Assembly (NCBI RefSeq): GCF_000498475.1
Contig: NZ_AVBI01000012.1
Span: 62,001 to 126,000 of the forward strand
DNA: 64,000 nt
Direction: 5' to 3'
Source: Flavobacterium cauense R2A-7
GTDB taxonomy: Bacteria > Bacteroidota > Bacteroidia > Flavobacteriales > Flavobacteriaceae
In this document: one piece after another, positions 9,158-16,755 of the stretch
How positions within the stretch are numbered: position 1 is the stretch's first letter
How the letters are laid out: every line of letters starts with the position of its first letter
Position numbers and translations under genes: made by a program
Notes under the pieces: model-generated
What the model was told of the DNA's origin: nothing
What the model saw: the letters and a program-made list of their open reading frames with translations, nothing else
Database searches by the model: none

Positions 9158-9190
9158 AAAAGAGATTCTTTTTTAAAGAATCTCTTTTAT
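9158..9190. terminator. Bidirectional terminator between FUSC gene and mqo
   Basis: A 12-13 bp stem (AAAGAGATTCTT with AAGAATCTCTTT) and short loop lie between convergent genes, with A/T runs on both sides. Confidence 0.8.
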
Positions 9191-9204
9191 TATAATAGCA
9201 CAGA

Positions 9205-10713
9205 TTAAACCAAAGTTTTCAACTTTAAAATGGTTCCGGTTTTGTGACGAAGTTCATCAGCTAACTGCGGATTAGCATTCAGCGATTGTCCGTACGACGG
9301 AATCATCTCTTTCAATTTATTTTGCCATTCAGGTGATGCTAATTCGTCTTTAAAACAACGTCCTATTAAATCCAACATAATCGAAACTGCTGTGGAAGCT
9401 CCCGGAGAAGCCCCTAAAAGAACTGCTAAAGAACCATCGGCACAATTCACAACTTCGGTTCCAAATTCTAAAACGCCTTTTCCGTTTTTGTCTTTTTTAA
9501 TGACCTGAACACGCTGTCCGGCATTTTCAAGCACCCAATCTTCTTTCTTCGCATCCGGTAAATATTCCCGTAACGCTTTCATGCGGTCTTCCGAGGATTG
9601 AAAAACCTGCTCAATCAAATATTTCGTCAATGGAATATTATTGATTCCGGCACCAAGCATCGGTTTAATGTTGTCTAACTGAATGGATTTTGCCAAATCG
9701 AAATACGAACCGTTCTTTAAAAATTTGGTTGAAAATCCGGCATAGGGTCCGAATAATAAGGCTTTTTTACCGTCAATCATTCGCGTATCGATGTGCGGAA
9801 CTGACATAGGTGGTGCGCCAACAGCCGCTTTTCCGTAAACTTTTGCCTGATGTTTGGCGATTAATGCTTCGTTCGTACATTTTAACCATTGTCCGCTCAC
9901 CGGAAAACCGCCAAAACCTTCTCCTTCCGGAATGTTGGCTTTTTCCAGCAATAAAAGCGAACCGCCTCCCGCACCGATGAATACAAATTTCGCTTTTACG
10001 CGTTTTTTGGCACCGGTTTCCAGTTCTTTCACTTTCACTCTCCAGGTTCCGTCGTCGTATTTTCTCAATTTTCGCACTTCATGATTAAAGTGCAATTGTA
10101 CACCTTCTAACGTTTCCAGATACCTGAAAATGCTTCGGGTTAATTCACCAAAGTTAACATCCGTACCGAAACGCATTGAAGTTGCGGCTAATTTCTTCGC
10201 TCCTTTACGTCCTTCCATAATCAGTGGCGCCCATTCTTTAATTTTCTCGGCATCTTCTGTATATTCCATGTCTTTAAAAAGATGGAATTGCTGTAAGGCA
10301 TCGTAACGTTTTTTGAGGTATTTGGTGTTTTTTTCGCCCCATACAAAACTCATGTGAGGGATACTTTTGATGAAATTTTCAGGATTTTTCAACAACCCTT
10401 TTTCCACCAAATACGACCAAAACTGACGAGAAACTTCAAAAGCTTCCACAATTTTAACGGCTTTGGAAGTATCAATTGAACCGTCGCTTTTTTCGGGAGT
10501 GTAGTTTAACTCGCAGAAAGCGGCATGGCCGGTTCCGGCATTGTTCCACGCATCGGAACTTTCGGCAGCGGCAACGTCCAGACGTTCAAAGATTTCGATT
10601 TTTAAATTAGGTTGTAGTTCTTTCAGCAGTAATCCTAACGTGGCGCTCATGATTCCGGCACCAATTAAAACCACATCTGCTTCTGATTTTTGTGTTGTTG
10701 TAGTTGTAGTCAT
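9205..10713 (-). CDS. mqo: Malate:quinone oxidoreductase
   Basis: A 502-residue FAD-dependent peripheral membrane enzyme that oxidises malate to oxaloacetate and passes electrons to the quinone pool (TCA cycle and respiratory chain). The dinucleotide-binding motif VLIGAGIMSATLG is at residues 15-27, and AGTGHAAFCELNYTPE near 60-75 is the characteristic Mqo segment. The C-terminal SLAVLLGASPGASTAVSIM near 430-450 is the conserved FAD-contacting end. The length is normal for the family. The Thr-rich N-terminus MTTTTTTQ is followed directly by the FAD fold. A TAnnTTTG box lies 18 bases upstream. Confidence 0.97.
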   Translation of the reverse strand: MTTTTTTQKSEADVVLIGAGIMSATLGLLLKELQPNLKIEIFERLDVAAAESSDAWNNAGTGHAAFCELNYTPEKSDGSIDTSKAVKIVEAFEVSRQFWSYLVEKGLLKNPENFIKSIPHMSFVWGEKNTKYLKKRYDALQQFHLFKDMEYTEDAEKIKEWAPLIMEGRKGAKKLAATSMRFGTDVNFGELTRSIFRYLETLEGVQLHFNHEVRKLRKYDDGTWRVKVKELETGAKKRVKAKFVFIGAGGGSLLLLEKANIPEGEGFGGFPVSGQWLKCTNEALIAKHQAKVYGKAAVGAPPMSVPHIDTRMIDGKKALLFGPYAGFSTKFLKNGSYFDLAKSIQLDNIKPMLGAGINNIPLTKYLIEQVFQSSEDRMKALREYLPDAKKEDWVLENAGQRVQVIKKDKNGKGVLEFGTEVVNCADGSLAVLLGASPGASTAVSIMLDLIGRCFKDELASPEWQNKLKEMIPSYGQSLNANPQLADELRHKTGTILKLKTLV

Positions 10714-10730
10714 CGCAAAGTTTTAAAGCA

Positions 10731-10738
10731 CAAATTTA
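10731..10738 (-). promoter_or_regulatory. -7 promoter box of mqo
   Basis: The minus strand reads TAAATTTG, a perfect TAnnTTTG match, ending 17 bases before the mqo start codon. Confidence 0.5.
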
Positions 10739-10817
10739 CGGCTTACAATGCAAAAGTTATCTTAATTTTCAAGGGTTTACAGGCGCTAAATCATTTTTAG
10801 GAAATTGAAAATAAAAT

Positions 10818-11234
10818 CTAAAACATTTTTCGGGATAGATAATCCTGAAGCATAATCGTTGCCGAAATCTCATCAATCAACGCTTTATTCTGACGTTGTT
10901 TCTTTTTGAGTCCGCTGTCAATCATGGTTTGAAACGCCATTTTGGACGTAAATCGTTCGTCAACGCGCTCCAATTGCATTTCGGGGAAAGCGGTTTTGAA
11001 TTTCACTACGAAAGCCTCAATGATTGGGGCACTTTCAGACGGTTGCCCGTTCATTTGTTTGGGTTCGCCGATGAGGACTTTCGCCACATTTTCTTTTGCG
11101 AAATAATCTTTTAAGAAAGTGATTACGGTTTCTGACGGAATGGTAGTCAAACCCGAACCGATAATCTGTAAATCGTCGGTCACGGCAATTCCGGTTCTTT
11201 TTTGTCCGTAGTCGATGGCGAGTATTCTTGGCAT
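10818..11234 (-). CDS. ruvX: Holliday junction resolvase-like RuvX (YqgF)
   Basis: A 138-residue RNase H-fold protein of the RuvX/YqgF family, implicated in pre-16S rRNA 5' processing and formerly described as a Holliday junction resolvase. ILAIDYGQKRTGIAVTD at residues 4-20 holds the first catalytic Asp and the family GxxRxGxA signature. IGEPKQMNGQPS near 58 and VDERFTSKMA near 96 match the middle motifs. ALIDEISATIMLQDYL near 118 holds the last acidic residues. In many Flavobacteria ruvX is directly beside def; here FUSC and mqo lie between them. Octamer repeats start 8 bases upstream of its start codon. Confidence 0.95.
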   Translation of the reverse strand: MPRILAIDYGQKRTGIAVTDDLQIIGSGLTTIPSETVITFLKDYFAKENVAKVLIGEPKQMNGQPSESAPIIEAFVVKFKTAFPEMQLERVDERFTSKMAFQTMIDSGLKKKQRQNKALIDEISATIMLQDYLSRKMF

Positions 11235-11242
11235 TTTTTATA

Positions 11243-11284
11243 AGGTACTAAGGCACAAAGATACTAAGTCGCTAAGGTTTTAAG
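11243..11284. repeat. Octamer array, five units
   Basis: Five successive 8-bp units of the pattern AGGTACTA, AGATACTA, AGTCGCTA begin 8 bases upstream of the ruvX start codon. They belong to the AGnnnCTn family seen at many junctions in this window. Confidence 0.7.
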
Positions 11285-11350
11285 TATCAAATACCTGATT
11301 TTTTCTTCTTTTTATCTAATAATCCATGAACTTTCCAAACAAACCAGACC

Positions 11351-11400
11351 TTTACCGTCTAGCCCCGATGGGAGCGGCACCTTGTAAAGCGGACAGCGGG
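11351..11400. other. G/C-rich structured intergenic element (AGCCCCGAT...GCGG)
   Basis: A conspicuously G/C-rich block in an AT-rich spacer. It starts TAGCCCCGATGGGAGCGGC and contains AGCGG three times, with CCCG near the start able to pair with CGGG at its end. I recall closely similar blocks in intergenic regions of other flavobacterial genomes, but could not check. It may be a conserved structured RNA or a dispersed repeat. Confidence 0.45.
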
Positions 11401-11440
11401 AAAATGGATTCCAAAAATTCCCAAGCCATTCGCTCCAGCT

Positions 11441-11463
11441 GCTTCGACAAGCTCAGCATGACA
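11441..11463. repeat. Half copy of REP-like repeat
   Basis: GCTTCGACAAGCTCAGCATG followed by ACA is a variant of one arm of the REP-like element (compare the GTCATTCTGAGCCTGTCGAAG arm at 29737). Confidence 0.5.
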
Positions 11464-11513
11464 CTATGTGAATACACTATCCCTTTTCCCTTTCGACTTT
11501 TCCCTAAATCCTT

Positions 11514-11521
11514 TATCTTTG
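11514..11521 (+). promoter_or_regulatory. -7 promoter box of dapD
   Basis: TATCTTTG is a perfect TAnnTTTG box followed by TGC, ending 16 bases before the dapD ATG. Confidence 0.6.
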
Positions 11522-11537
11522 TGCAAAATCAAATTCT

Positions 11538-12353
11538 ATGAACACTTTACAACCAATAATAGAACAAGCTTGGGAGAACCGTGCATTGTTACAGGAAGAA
11601 ACCACAATTAAAGCCATCCGTGATGTAATCGAATTGCTGGATTCCGGAAAACTGCGTGTGGCAGAACCTGTTGAAGGTGGCTGGCAGGTAAACGAATGGG
11701 TAAAGAAAGCGGTAGTGATGTACTTCCCGATCCAGAAAATGGAAACCTGGGAAGCGGGTATTTTCGAATACCACGATAAAATGCTATTGAAACGCGGTTA
11801 TGCCGAAAAAGGTATCCGTGTGGTTCCCAATGCAGTAGCCCGTTACGGTGCATACATTTCAAGCGGTGTGATTTTAATGCCGAGTTATGTTAACATCGGT
11901 GCTTATGTAGATGAAGGTACGATGGTGGATACTTGGGCAACCGTTGGAAGCTGTGCACAAATTGGTAAAAACGTTCACCTGAGTGGTGGGGTTGGTATTG
12001 GTGGTGTTTTAGAACCTTTACAGGCGGCTCCGGTTATCATTGAAGACGGTGCGTTCATCGGTTCGCGTTGTATTGTCGTAGAAGGTGTTCGTGTGGAGAC
12101 CGAAGCGGTTTTGGGCGCAAATGTGTGTTTAACGGCATCCACAAAAATTATTGATGTTACCGGCGATACACCAATTGAATATAAAGGAATTGTTCCGGCG
12201 CGTTCGGTAGTGATTCCGGGTAGTTATGCTAAAAAATTCCCTGCAGGTGAATTTCAGGTGCCTTGTGCGTTGATTATCGGAAAACGTAAACCTTCTACTG
12301 ATTTGAAAACATCGTTGAACAATGCGTTGCGTGAGTATGATGTAGCAGTTTAA
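11538..12353 (+). CDS. dapD: 2,3,4,5-tetrahydropyridine-2,6-dicarboxylate N-succinyltransferase
   Basis: A 271-residue cytosolic enzyme that succinylates tetrahydrodipicolinate in the lysine / meso-diaminopimelate pathway. The N-terminal helical part (residues 1-90, with PVEGGWQVNEWVKKAV) is followed by a left-handed beta-helix of hexapeptide repeats from about 100 to 215 (VILMPSYVNIGAYV, GVGIGGVLEPLQAAPV, DGAFIGSRCIVVEGV). It closes with PCALIIGKRKPSTDLKTSLN. The length and motif order match the DapD trimer family throughout. It has its own promoter and ends in front of an inverted heptamer array that could form its terminator. Confidence 0.96.
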   Translation: MNTLQPIIEQAWENRALLQEETTIKAIRDVIELLDSGKLRVAEPVEGGWQVNEWVKKAVVMYFPIQKMETWEAGIFEYHDKMLLKRGYAEKGIRVVPNAVARYGAYISSGVILMPSYVNIGAYVDEGTMVDTWATVGSCAQIGKNVHLSGGVGIGGVLEPLQAAPVIIEDGAFIGSRCIVVEGVRVETEAVLGANVCLTASTKIIDVTGDTPIEYKGIVPARSVVIPGSYAKKFPAGEFQVPCALIIGKRKPSTDLKTSLNNALREYDVAV

Positions 12354-12355
12354 TA

Positions 12356-12418
12356 AATTACGAATTGGGAATTACGAATTATGACACACAATAATCGCGT
12401 AATTCGTAATTCGTAATT
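12356..12418. repeat. Inverted AATTACG heptamer arrays between convergent genes
   Basis: Four heptamers in direct register (AATTACG, AATTGGG, AATTACG, AATTATG; 12356-12383) are followed by a 14-bp spacer and three exact copies of the reverse complement CGTAATT (12398-12418). The last right-hand unit includes two bases of the stop codon of the 12417-13172 gene. The arms can form a long AT-rich hairpin, plausibly acting as a bidirectional terminator. Confidence 0.8.
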
Positions 12419-13172
12419 ATCTTTTCAGTTTACGCTTCAGCCATTTCTTTTTGGTGATTTTTCGCTTGAAATCTAATGTTTTTTCTAAAAGAACAGCATG
12501 TAATTTTTCCTCAGACTGCCCGCTTAACTCTGCATATTTTTTTGCGATTACTTTTACCATTGATTTTGAAAGCCACATCTTTTTGAAATTGTCCATTCGG
12601 GCTTCAATGGAAAGGTTCTCGAATTGCATTCGGTTCAGATCAATTAGATAGAAACCGTATTGTCCTGCTCCATTTTTAATAATCAACGTATTGCCGGGAG
12701 AATGGTCGAGAAAATTCACCTTGGCTTCGTGCATTCTGAAGGTAAACTCGGCGAACTGTTCTAAAATAACATTTCGTTCTGGAAACAACGGATCGTGAAT
12801 TAACTCGCGAATGGTAAAATCGTAATCGATTTGTTCGGAAACATAATAACTGTCGCCTAAAAGTCCGAATTGATTCCTTTCTTCAACATAAGCAATCGGG
12901 AAAGGTGTCGGAATATTATGTTCCAGTAAATAATTGGCATAATCGTAGGAACGTTTGGCTTTCGTACTTCTGAAAAAAGAATAAATAACCGATTTAAACA
13001 CTCCTGGTTTCTTGAAATATTTGATATTTACCTTCTCCTCGCCCAAAACATTTGATTTAATGGTGTTTCGGGAACCTTTTACAATCAGATTGCCGGCATC
13101 AAAAAAGGCGGTAACCAATTGAAGTATAGCTTTTTCCTGTGCGGCGTATTTGGAATGAATGATAATTCTCAC
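12417..13172 (-). CDS. Lipopolysaccharide kinase-like (Kdo/WaaP/InaA) protein
   Basis: A 251-residue protein with the small kinase-like fold of the Kdo kinase/InaA/WaaP group, which phosphorylate LPS core sugars at the inner membrane. FLDHSPGNTLI near residues 155-165 is the catalytic-loop equivalent (D-H-S-P-G-N). YLIDLNRMQF near 178-186 is the metal-binding DLN replacing DFG. VKGSRNTIKSNV near 32 corresponds to the nucleotide-binding N-lobe. The C-terminus is very basic (RKITKKKWLKRKLKR), as expected for membrane association. It heads the surface-glycan region and is divergent from the GT9 gene, supporting a role in LPS core modification. The exact substrate is inferred. Confidence 0.8.
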   Translation of the reverse strand: MRIIIHSKYAAQEKAILQLVTAFFDAGNLIVKGSRNTIKSNVLGEEKVNIKYFKKPGVFKSVIYSFFRSTKAKRSYDYANYLLEHNIPTPFPIAYVEERNQFGLLGDSYYVSEQIDYDFTIRELIHDPLFPERNVILEQFAEFTFRMHEAKVNFLDHSPGNTLIIKNGAGQYGFYLIDLNRMQFENLSIEARMDNFKKMWLSKSMVKVIAKKYAELSGQSEEKLHAVLLEKTLDFKRKITKKKWLKRKLKR

Positions 13173-13236
13173 TGAGGTAAATAATATTTTGGTTTAAAAG
13201 TATAAAAAATAGTACTTTGCACCAAGAATTACTTTT

Positions 13237-14298
13237 ATGAAGAAGATTTTAATCATACAGAACAAGCGCATTGGCGATGTATTAATAAGCTCGGTGATTG
13301 CTAACAATTTCAAGGCAAAATACCCCGACAGCGAAGTGCATTTCATGGCGTATGACTTTACGCACGGCGTGATTCTGAACAATCCGAACATTGATAAAAT
13401 CATTTCCATAAACGACAAGGAACTGAAAAAATTCCCCGTTTTACTGAAACTGGTTCGTCAGATTCGAAAAGAAAAATACGATATCATTTTCGACCCGTAT
13501 TCCAAAACACAAAGCCGCATCATCTGTAAATTTTCAGGAGCGAAACAAACCATCGGACATAAAAGCCGTAAGAAGTTTGGCAATTGGGGCTATTACACCC
13601 ATCCGGTTGAAATCTCGAAAGAAAAAACCAAAATCTGCGGTAAAGCGATTGAAGACCGAATTCATTTGCTGAATCAGGCCGGGAATTTCGAACCGATTGA
13701 TTATGAACCAAAAATCTTTTTATCGGAAGCCGAAAAAAAAGAAGATTGGCTGGGAAAATACCGCAACAAAAAAGTAATCGTCCTGGGCGTTTTGGGAAGC
13801 ACACCGCAAAAATCGATGCCTTACGAATATGTAGCTGAAATGGTAGATTTTATTGCCGCGAAATTCGATGTGAACATCCTTTTCAATTATGCTCCGCATC
13901 AGAAAGAAGAAGCAATGAAAATCTATGCGATGTGTCAAAAGAAAGAAAACATCATTTTAGATATTTATGCGCCGAGTATTCGGGATTTCATCAAACTAAT
14001 GGCGCAATGCGATGCGTTGGTTTCCAATGAAGGCGGTACGGTTCATATCGCCAAAGCACTAAACAAACCTACATTCACGATTTTCTCACCGTATGTCAAC
14101 AAAGACCATTGGGCAAGTTTTGAAGACGGGAAATTCCACCATTCGGTACATTTGCTGGAAATGAAACCCGATTTGTTTGACAGTTTTACTTTTGAGGAAC
14201 GCAAAAAAATCGAAGCCAATCCCGACGAATTGTACAAGCAACTGACACCGGAAATGATTCTGCCGGAATTGGATATTTTTCTAAAAAACAATTTATAA
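13237..14298 (+). CDS. Glycosyltransferase family 9 (ADP-heptose:LPS heptosyltransferase type)
   Basis: A 353-residue GT-B enzyme of family GT9. The N-terminal KILIIQNKRIGDVLISSVI (residues 3-21) is the family hallmark with the R-x-G-D-V/I turn. The second Rossmann half contains VIVLGVLGSTPQKSMP (about 182-197) and DALVSNEGGTVHIAKALN (about 253-270), the latter being the donor-binding S-N-E/D-x-G motif followed by H-x-A. GT9 enzymes add heptose or related sugars to the LPS core from the cytoplasmic face. Its neighbours (Kdo-kinase-like protein, GT2 enzymes) fit LPS core assembly. It ends at a bidirectional terminator. Confidence 0.9.
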   Translation: MKKILIIQNKRIGDVLISSVIANNFKAKYPDSEVHFMAYDFTHGVILNNPNIDKIISINDKELKKFPVLLKLVRQIRKEKYDIIFDPYSKTQSRIICKFSGAKQTIGHKSRKKFGNWGYYTHPVEISKEKTKICGKAIEDRIHLLNQAGNFEPIDYEPKIFLSEAEKKEDWLGKYRNKKVIVLGVLGSTPQKSMPYEYVAEMVDFIAAKFDVNILFNYAPHQKEEAMKIYAMCQKKENIILDIYAPSIRDFIKLMAQCDALVSNEGGTVHIAKALNKPTFTIFSPYVNKDHWASFEDGKFHHSVHLLEMKPDLFDSFTFEERKKIEANPDELYKQLTPEMILPELDIFLKNNL

Positions 14299-14315
14299 AG
14301 CGATAACACCGATAA

Positions 14316-14350
14316 AAAAAGCTCCAAATACTGAACTTGGAGCTTTTCTC
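14316..14350. terminator. Bidirectional terminator between GT9 and GT2 genes
   Basis: A perfect 11-bp stem (AAAAGCTCCAA with TTGGAGCTTTT) and 9-nt loop lie between convergent genes; both sides carry A/T runs. Confidence 0.85.
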
Positions 14351-14366
14351 TTTTATGTGTGAATCC

Positions 14367-15185
14367 CTATTTTTTAACGATTCCGAAATCGGTCCATTTT
14401 TTATTTTGTTCCTTCGTTTCTTTTCGGATGTTTTTGTTCTTGTTGATGGATTCCGGAGTAGCATACCCACGCGGATGATCCAGATGCAAACAAACAGTAC
14501 TGTAACGGATTTGTTTCGGTTTGATGCCGTAGTTTACCAAGCGTTCGCCCAATTCCCTGTCCTGACCTCCGTATTGCATGCGTTCATCGAAACCATTGAT
14601 ACCCATGATATCTTTTTTCCAACCGGAAGCATTATGACCGTTCCAGCTGGGCGTTGTTGGCGTTAAAAGGTTCATAAACCAACTCTTTAAACCCACCGCA
14701 TCCACTTTGTTGTTTTTGAACGATGCTTTCATGCCGTGTTTTTTCAGCCAGTCCATTTCGAAACACTTTCCCGAATAAATATCATCTTTGGTAATATTTT
14801 GAGACAAATCCATGGGTAGTTTGTGGTAGCCTCCCGAAAGAAAATAGCCTTCTTCACGGAATTTAACATGCTGTTCCACAAAATCGGGACGCGGGATACA
14901 ATCGCCGTCCGACATCATGATATAATCAGTCGTACAAGCTAAAATAGCTTTATTCAAGATTTGCGATTTTTGAAAACCATTGTCTTCATGCCAAACATGA
15001 ATAATCGGATAAAACACTTCTTTTCGCATTTCTTCTATTAAATCGGCAGTGTCTTTGCGCGAACCATCGTCTGCAATTACCATTTCGAAGTTACGGTAGG
15101 TTTGTGTGTTATACCCCCAAATTACTTTTTTAAGCCATTCGGGTGAATTGTATGTGCTAATTACAACTGAAATATTCTTTTGCAT
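14367..15185 (-). CDS. Glycosyltransferase family 2 with C-terminal galactosyltransferase-type domain
   Basis: A 272-residue GT-A fold enzyme. SVVISTYNSPEWLKKVIWG at the N-terminus and MVIADDGSRKDT near residue 36 bind the nucleotide sugar. MMSDGDCIPRPDFVEQH near residue 93 is the metal-binding DxD region. YGGQDRELGERLVNYG near residue 215 corresponds to the glyco_transf_7C catalytic segment. No membrane segment is present. Homologues are annotated as LPS or capsule glycosyltransferases. The acceptor is unknown. A TAnnTTTG box ends only 7 bases before the ATG, so the transcript may have almost no leader. It is closely related in layout to the gene at 17515-18300. Confidence 0.88.
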   Translation of the reverse strand: MQKNISVVISTYNSPEWLKKVIWGYNTQTYRNFEMVIADDGSRKDTADLIEEMRKEVFYPIIHVWHEDNGFQKSQILNKAILACTTDYIMMSDGDCIPRPDFVEQHVKFREEGYFLSGGYHKLPMDLSQNITKDDIYSGKCFEMDWLKKHGMKASFKNNKVDAVGLKSWFMNLLTPTTPSWNGHNASGWKKDIMGINGFDERMQYGGQDRELGERLVNYGIKPKQIRYSTVCLHLDHPRGYATPESINKNKNIRKETKEQNKKWTDFGIVKK

Positions 15186-15192
15186 AATGCTG

Positions 15193-15200
15193 CAAAGGTA
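15193..15200 (-). promoter_or_regulatory. -7 promoter box, GT2 gene at 14367-15185
   Basis: The minus strand reads TACCTTTG followed by 7 bases and then the ATG, placing the expected transcript start at or within about two bases of the start codon. Confidence 0.5.
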
Positions 15201-15203
15201 ACC

Positions 15204-15211
15204 TAATTTTG
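15204..15211 (+). promoter_or_regulatory. -7 promoter box, GT2 gene at 15240-15977
   Basis: TAATTTTG matches TAnnTTTG 29 bases before the ATG. It lies three bases from the opposing -7 box at 15193-15200, so the two divergent promoters overlap and would compete. Confidence 0.5.
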
Positions 15212-15239
15212 TTAAATTTGTTTTTCATAAAACGAAATA

Positions 15240-15977
15240 ATGAGTACGCTTTCGGTAATTATTCCTACCTACAATGAAGTTGATTATATTGAAGACGCAG
15301 TGAAATCAGTAGATTTTGCTGATGAAATAATAGTTATTGATTCTTATAGTACGGATGGTACCAAAGAAAAGGCTATGCATTTAGGCTGCAAAGTTTTAGA
15401 ACGGAAATTTGATAATTTTTCCAGTCAGAAAAACCATGCCATTGCTTCTGCAACCGGAGATTGGGTTTTATTTTTGGATGCCGATGAACGGGTAACCCAA
15501 AAATTAAAATTGGAGATTCTTTCAGTCATCCAAAACGGAAACCATTCGGGATATAAAATCTGTTTCCCTCATTTTTACATGAATCGCTTTTTGTATCATA
15601 AAGTTGACCGTGTACTTCGTTTGGTAAAAAACAAAAACATTAGTTTTACTGGAGATGTTCATGAAAAACTTCATGTGGAGGGCAGCATCGGGCAATTAAA
15701 AAACTTCATGATTCATTATACCTACAAAGGTTTGTTTCATCTTTTACAAAAGAAAGATTCTTACGCTTGGTTTCAGGCAGTCACTTCTGTGAAGAAAAAG
15801 AAAAGGGTTACCTATTTCCATCTTTTTTTTAAACCCTTTTACCGCTTTTTTTCTTCTTACATTCTCAAAAGAGGTTTCATGGACGGTGTTCCTGGTTTGG
15901 CACTCGCCAGTGTAAATGCTTATGGGGTTTTCTCACGGTATGCCAAAATGTTATTGCTTCAGAAAAACTTAAAATAG
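15240..15977 (+). CDS. Glycosyltransferase family 2 (WaaE/KdtX-like)
   Basis: A 245-residue GT-A fold glycosyltransferase. LSVIIPTYNEVDYIEDAV (residues 4-21), EIIVIDSYSTDGT (29-41) with the conserved Asp, and WVLFLDADERVT (76-87) with the DxD metal site are all intact. FDNFSSQKNHAI in between is typical of the WaaE/SunS-like subgroup, which adds a sugar to LPS core heptose. The C-terminus (FFKPFYRFFSSYILKRGFMDG) has the amphipathic helix common in this subgroup. It shares strong overall similarity with the gene at 16756-17508, suggesting a duplicated pair. The 3' end overlaps the convergent polysaccharide deacetylase gene by nine bases. Confidence 0.9.
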   Translation: MSTLSVIIPTYNEVDYIEDAVKSVDFADEIIVIDSYSTDGTKEKAMHLGCKVLERKFDNFSSQKNHAIASATGDWVLFLDADERVTQKLKLEILSVIQNGNHSGYKICFPHFYMNRFLYHKVDRVLRLVKNKNISFTGDVHEKLHVEGSIGQLKNFMIHYTYKGLFHLLQKKDSYAWFQAVTSVKKKKRVTYFHLFFKPFYRFFSSYILKRGFMDGVPGLALASVNAYGVFSRYAKMLLLQKNLK

Positions 15978-16676
15978 TTTTAGTTTTCCAAAACGCAATT
16001 TCAGTTTGAATTTCAGGAAGCTGTCATCGCCTTTCACATCAATACGCATAATTTCATGCGGATTTTTAAATGGGAATCTATTGATTTTATTTCCGATCCG
16101 CAGTCCCGCTTTTATTCCGTTCTGCACTAAAACCGCTTTAAACTTGGATCTTTGAGGCTCCTTTTTGGGATAATTCCCATAGGGATAAGCCACCGCATCA
16201 TAAACTTTCAGATTATAATCTTTTATGGCCGAGAAACAATTATTGAAATCTTCATTGATTTCAGCTTCGGAAAGGGAACTGTATTTTTTATGAGCGTATG
16301 AATGCAATCCTAACTCGATGTTTTCGGGAAGACTTCTCAGTTGTTCTGCCGACATAATTTTCTCGGTTCCGTTGTTCCAGGCGTCTGTTTTTCCCACATA
16401 AGCAAACGGTACAAAAAAGGTGGCTTTGAGATTGTATTTTTGCAACAAATCAACTGCAACCAACTGATTTTCGGTAACATCATCAAAAGTAATCACAACA
16501 TTTTTACCTTGAAGACTGGTTTTATGCTCCAGTTCGGCAAGATGAAAACTGTTATAATTATTCTCAGCCAGATAACGAAAATGGCGTTCTAAATTTTGAA
16601 CGGAAATGGTAAGTCCGCTGCTCATTTTATCATCTTCAGCAACATTGTGATACATCAAAATCGGCAATCGAGTCAT
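15969..16676 (-). CDS. Polysaccharide deacetylase family protein
   Basis: A 235-residue protein with the NodB-homology (carbohydrate esterase 4) pattern. LPILMYHNV at the N-terminus, VVITFDDVTENQL near residue 58 (the catalytic T-F-D-D), ELGLHSYAHKKYSSL near 117 (the metal-binding H-S-x-x-H) and DAVAYPYGNYPKKE near 157 are all visible. Family members remove N- or O-acetyl groups from surface polysaccharides. No signal peptide is visible, as the N-terminus MTRLPILMYHN is directly the fold, so it could act in the cytoplasm on lipid-linked glycan. It sits between two GT2 genes and overlaps one of them tail to tail. Confidence 0.88.
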   Translation of the reverse strand: MTRLPILMYHNVAEDDKMSSGLTISVQNLERHFRYLAENNYNSFHLAELEHKTSLQGKNVVITFDDVTENQLVAVDLLQKYNLKATFFVPFAYVGKTDAWNNGTEKIMSAEQLRSLPENIELGLHSYAHKKYSSLSEAEINEDFNNCFSAIKDYNLKVYDAVAYPYGNYPKKEPQRSKFKAVLVQNGIKAGLRIGNKINRFPFKNPHEIMRIDVKGDDSFLKFKLKLRFGKLKLF

Positions 16677-16713
16677 TTCGTTATTTTATATTAGTAAATA
16701 ATTGTAAAATTAT

Positions 16714-16721
16714 TACATTTG
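16714..16721 (+). promoter_or_regulatory. -7 promoter box, GT2 gene at 16756-17508
   Basis: TACATTTG followed by C is a perfect TAnnTTTG match 34 bases before the TTG start. Confidence 0.5.
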
Positions 16722-16755
16722 CTTTTATATACACCAAAACAGAACCCAAATTAAT

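Larger units (their letters stand above)
11235..11537. other. 303-bp intergenic region between ruvX and dapD, rich in repeats
   Basis: No credible gene is present. In order it holds an octamer array (11243-11284), an AT-rich stretch, a G/C-rich structured element (11351-11400), half of a REP-like repeat (11441-11463) and the dapD promoter (11514-11521). A 71-codon open frame here runs through these elements and is not believed. Confidence 0.7.

Noticed and set aside
11326..11541. 71-codon open frame upstream of dapD
   Set aside because: It runs through a G/C-rich structured block, a REP-like half and the dapD promoter; composition is not protein-like and no start context supports it.
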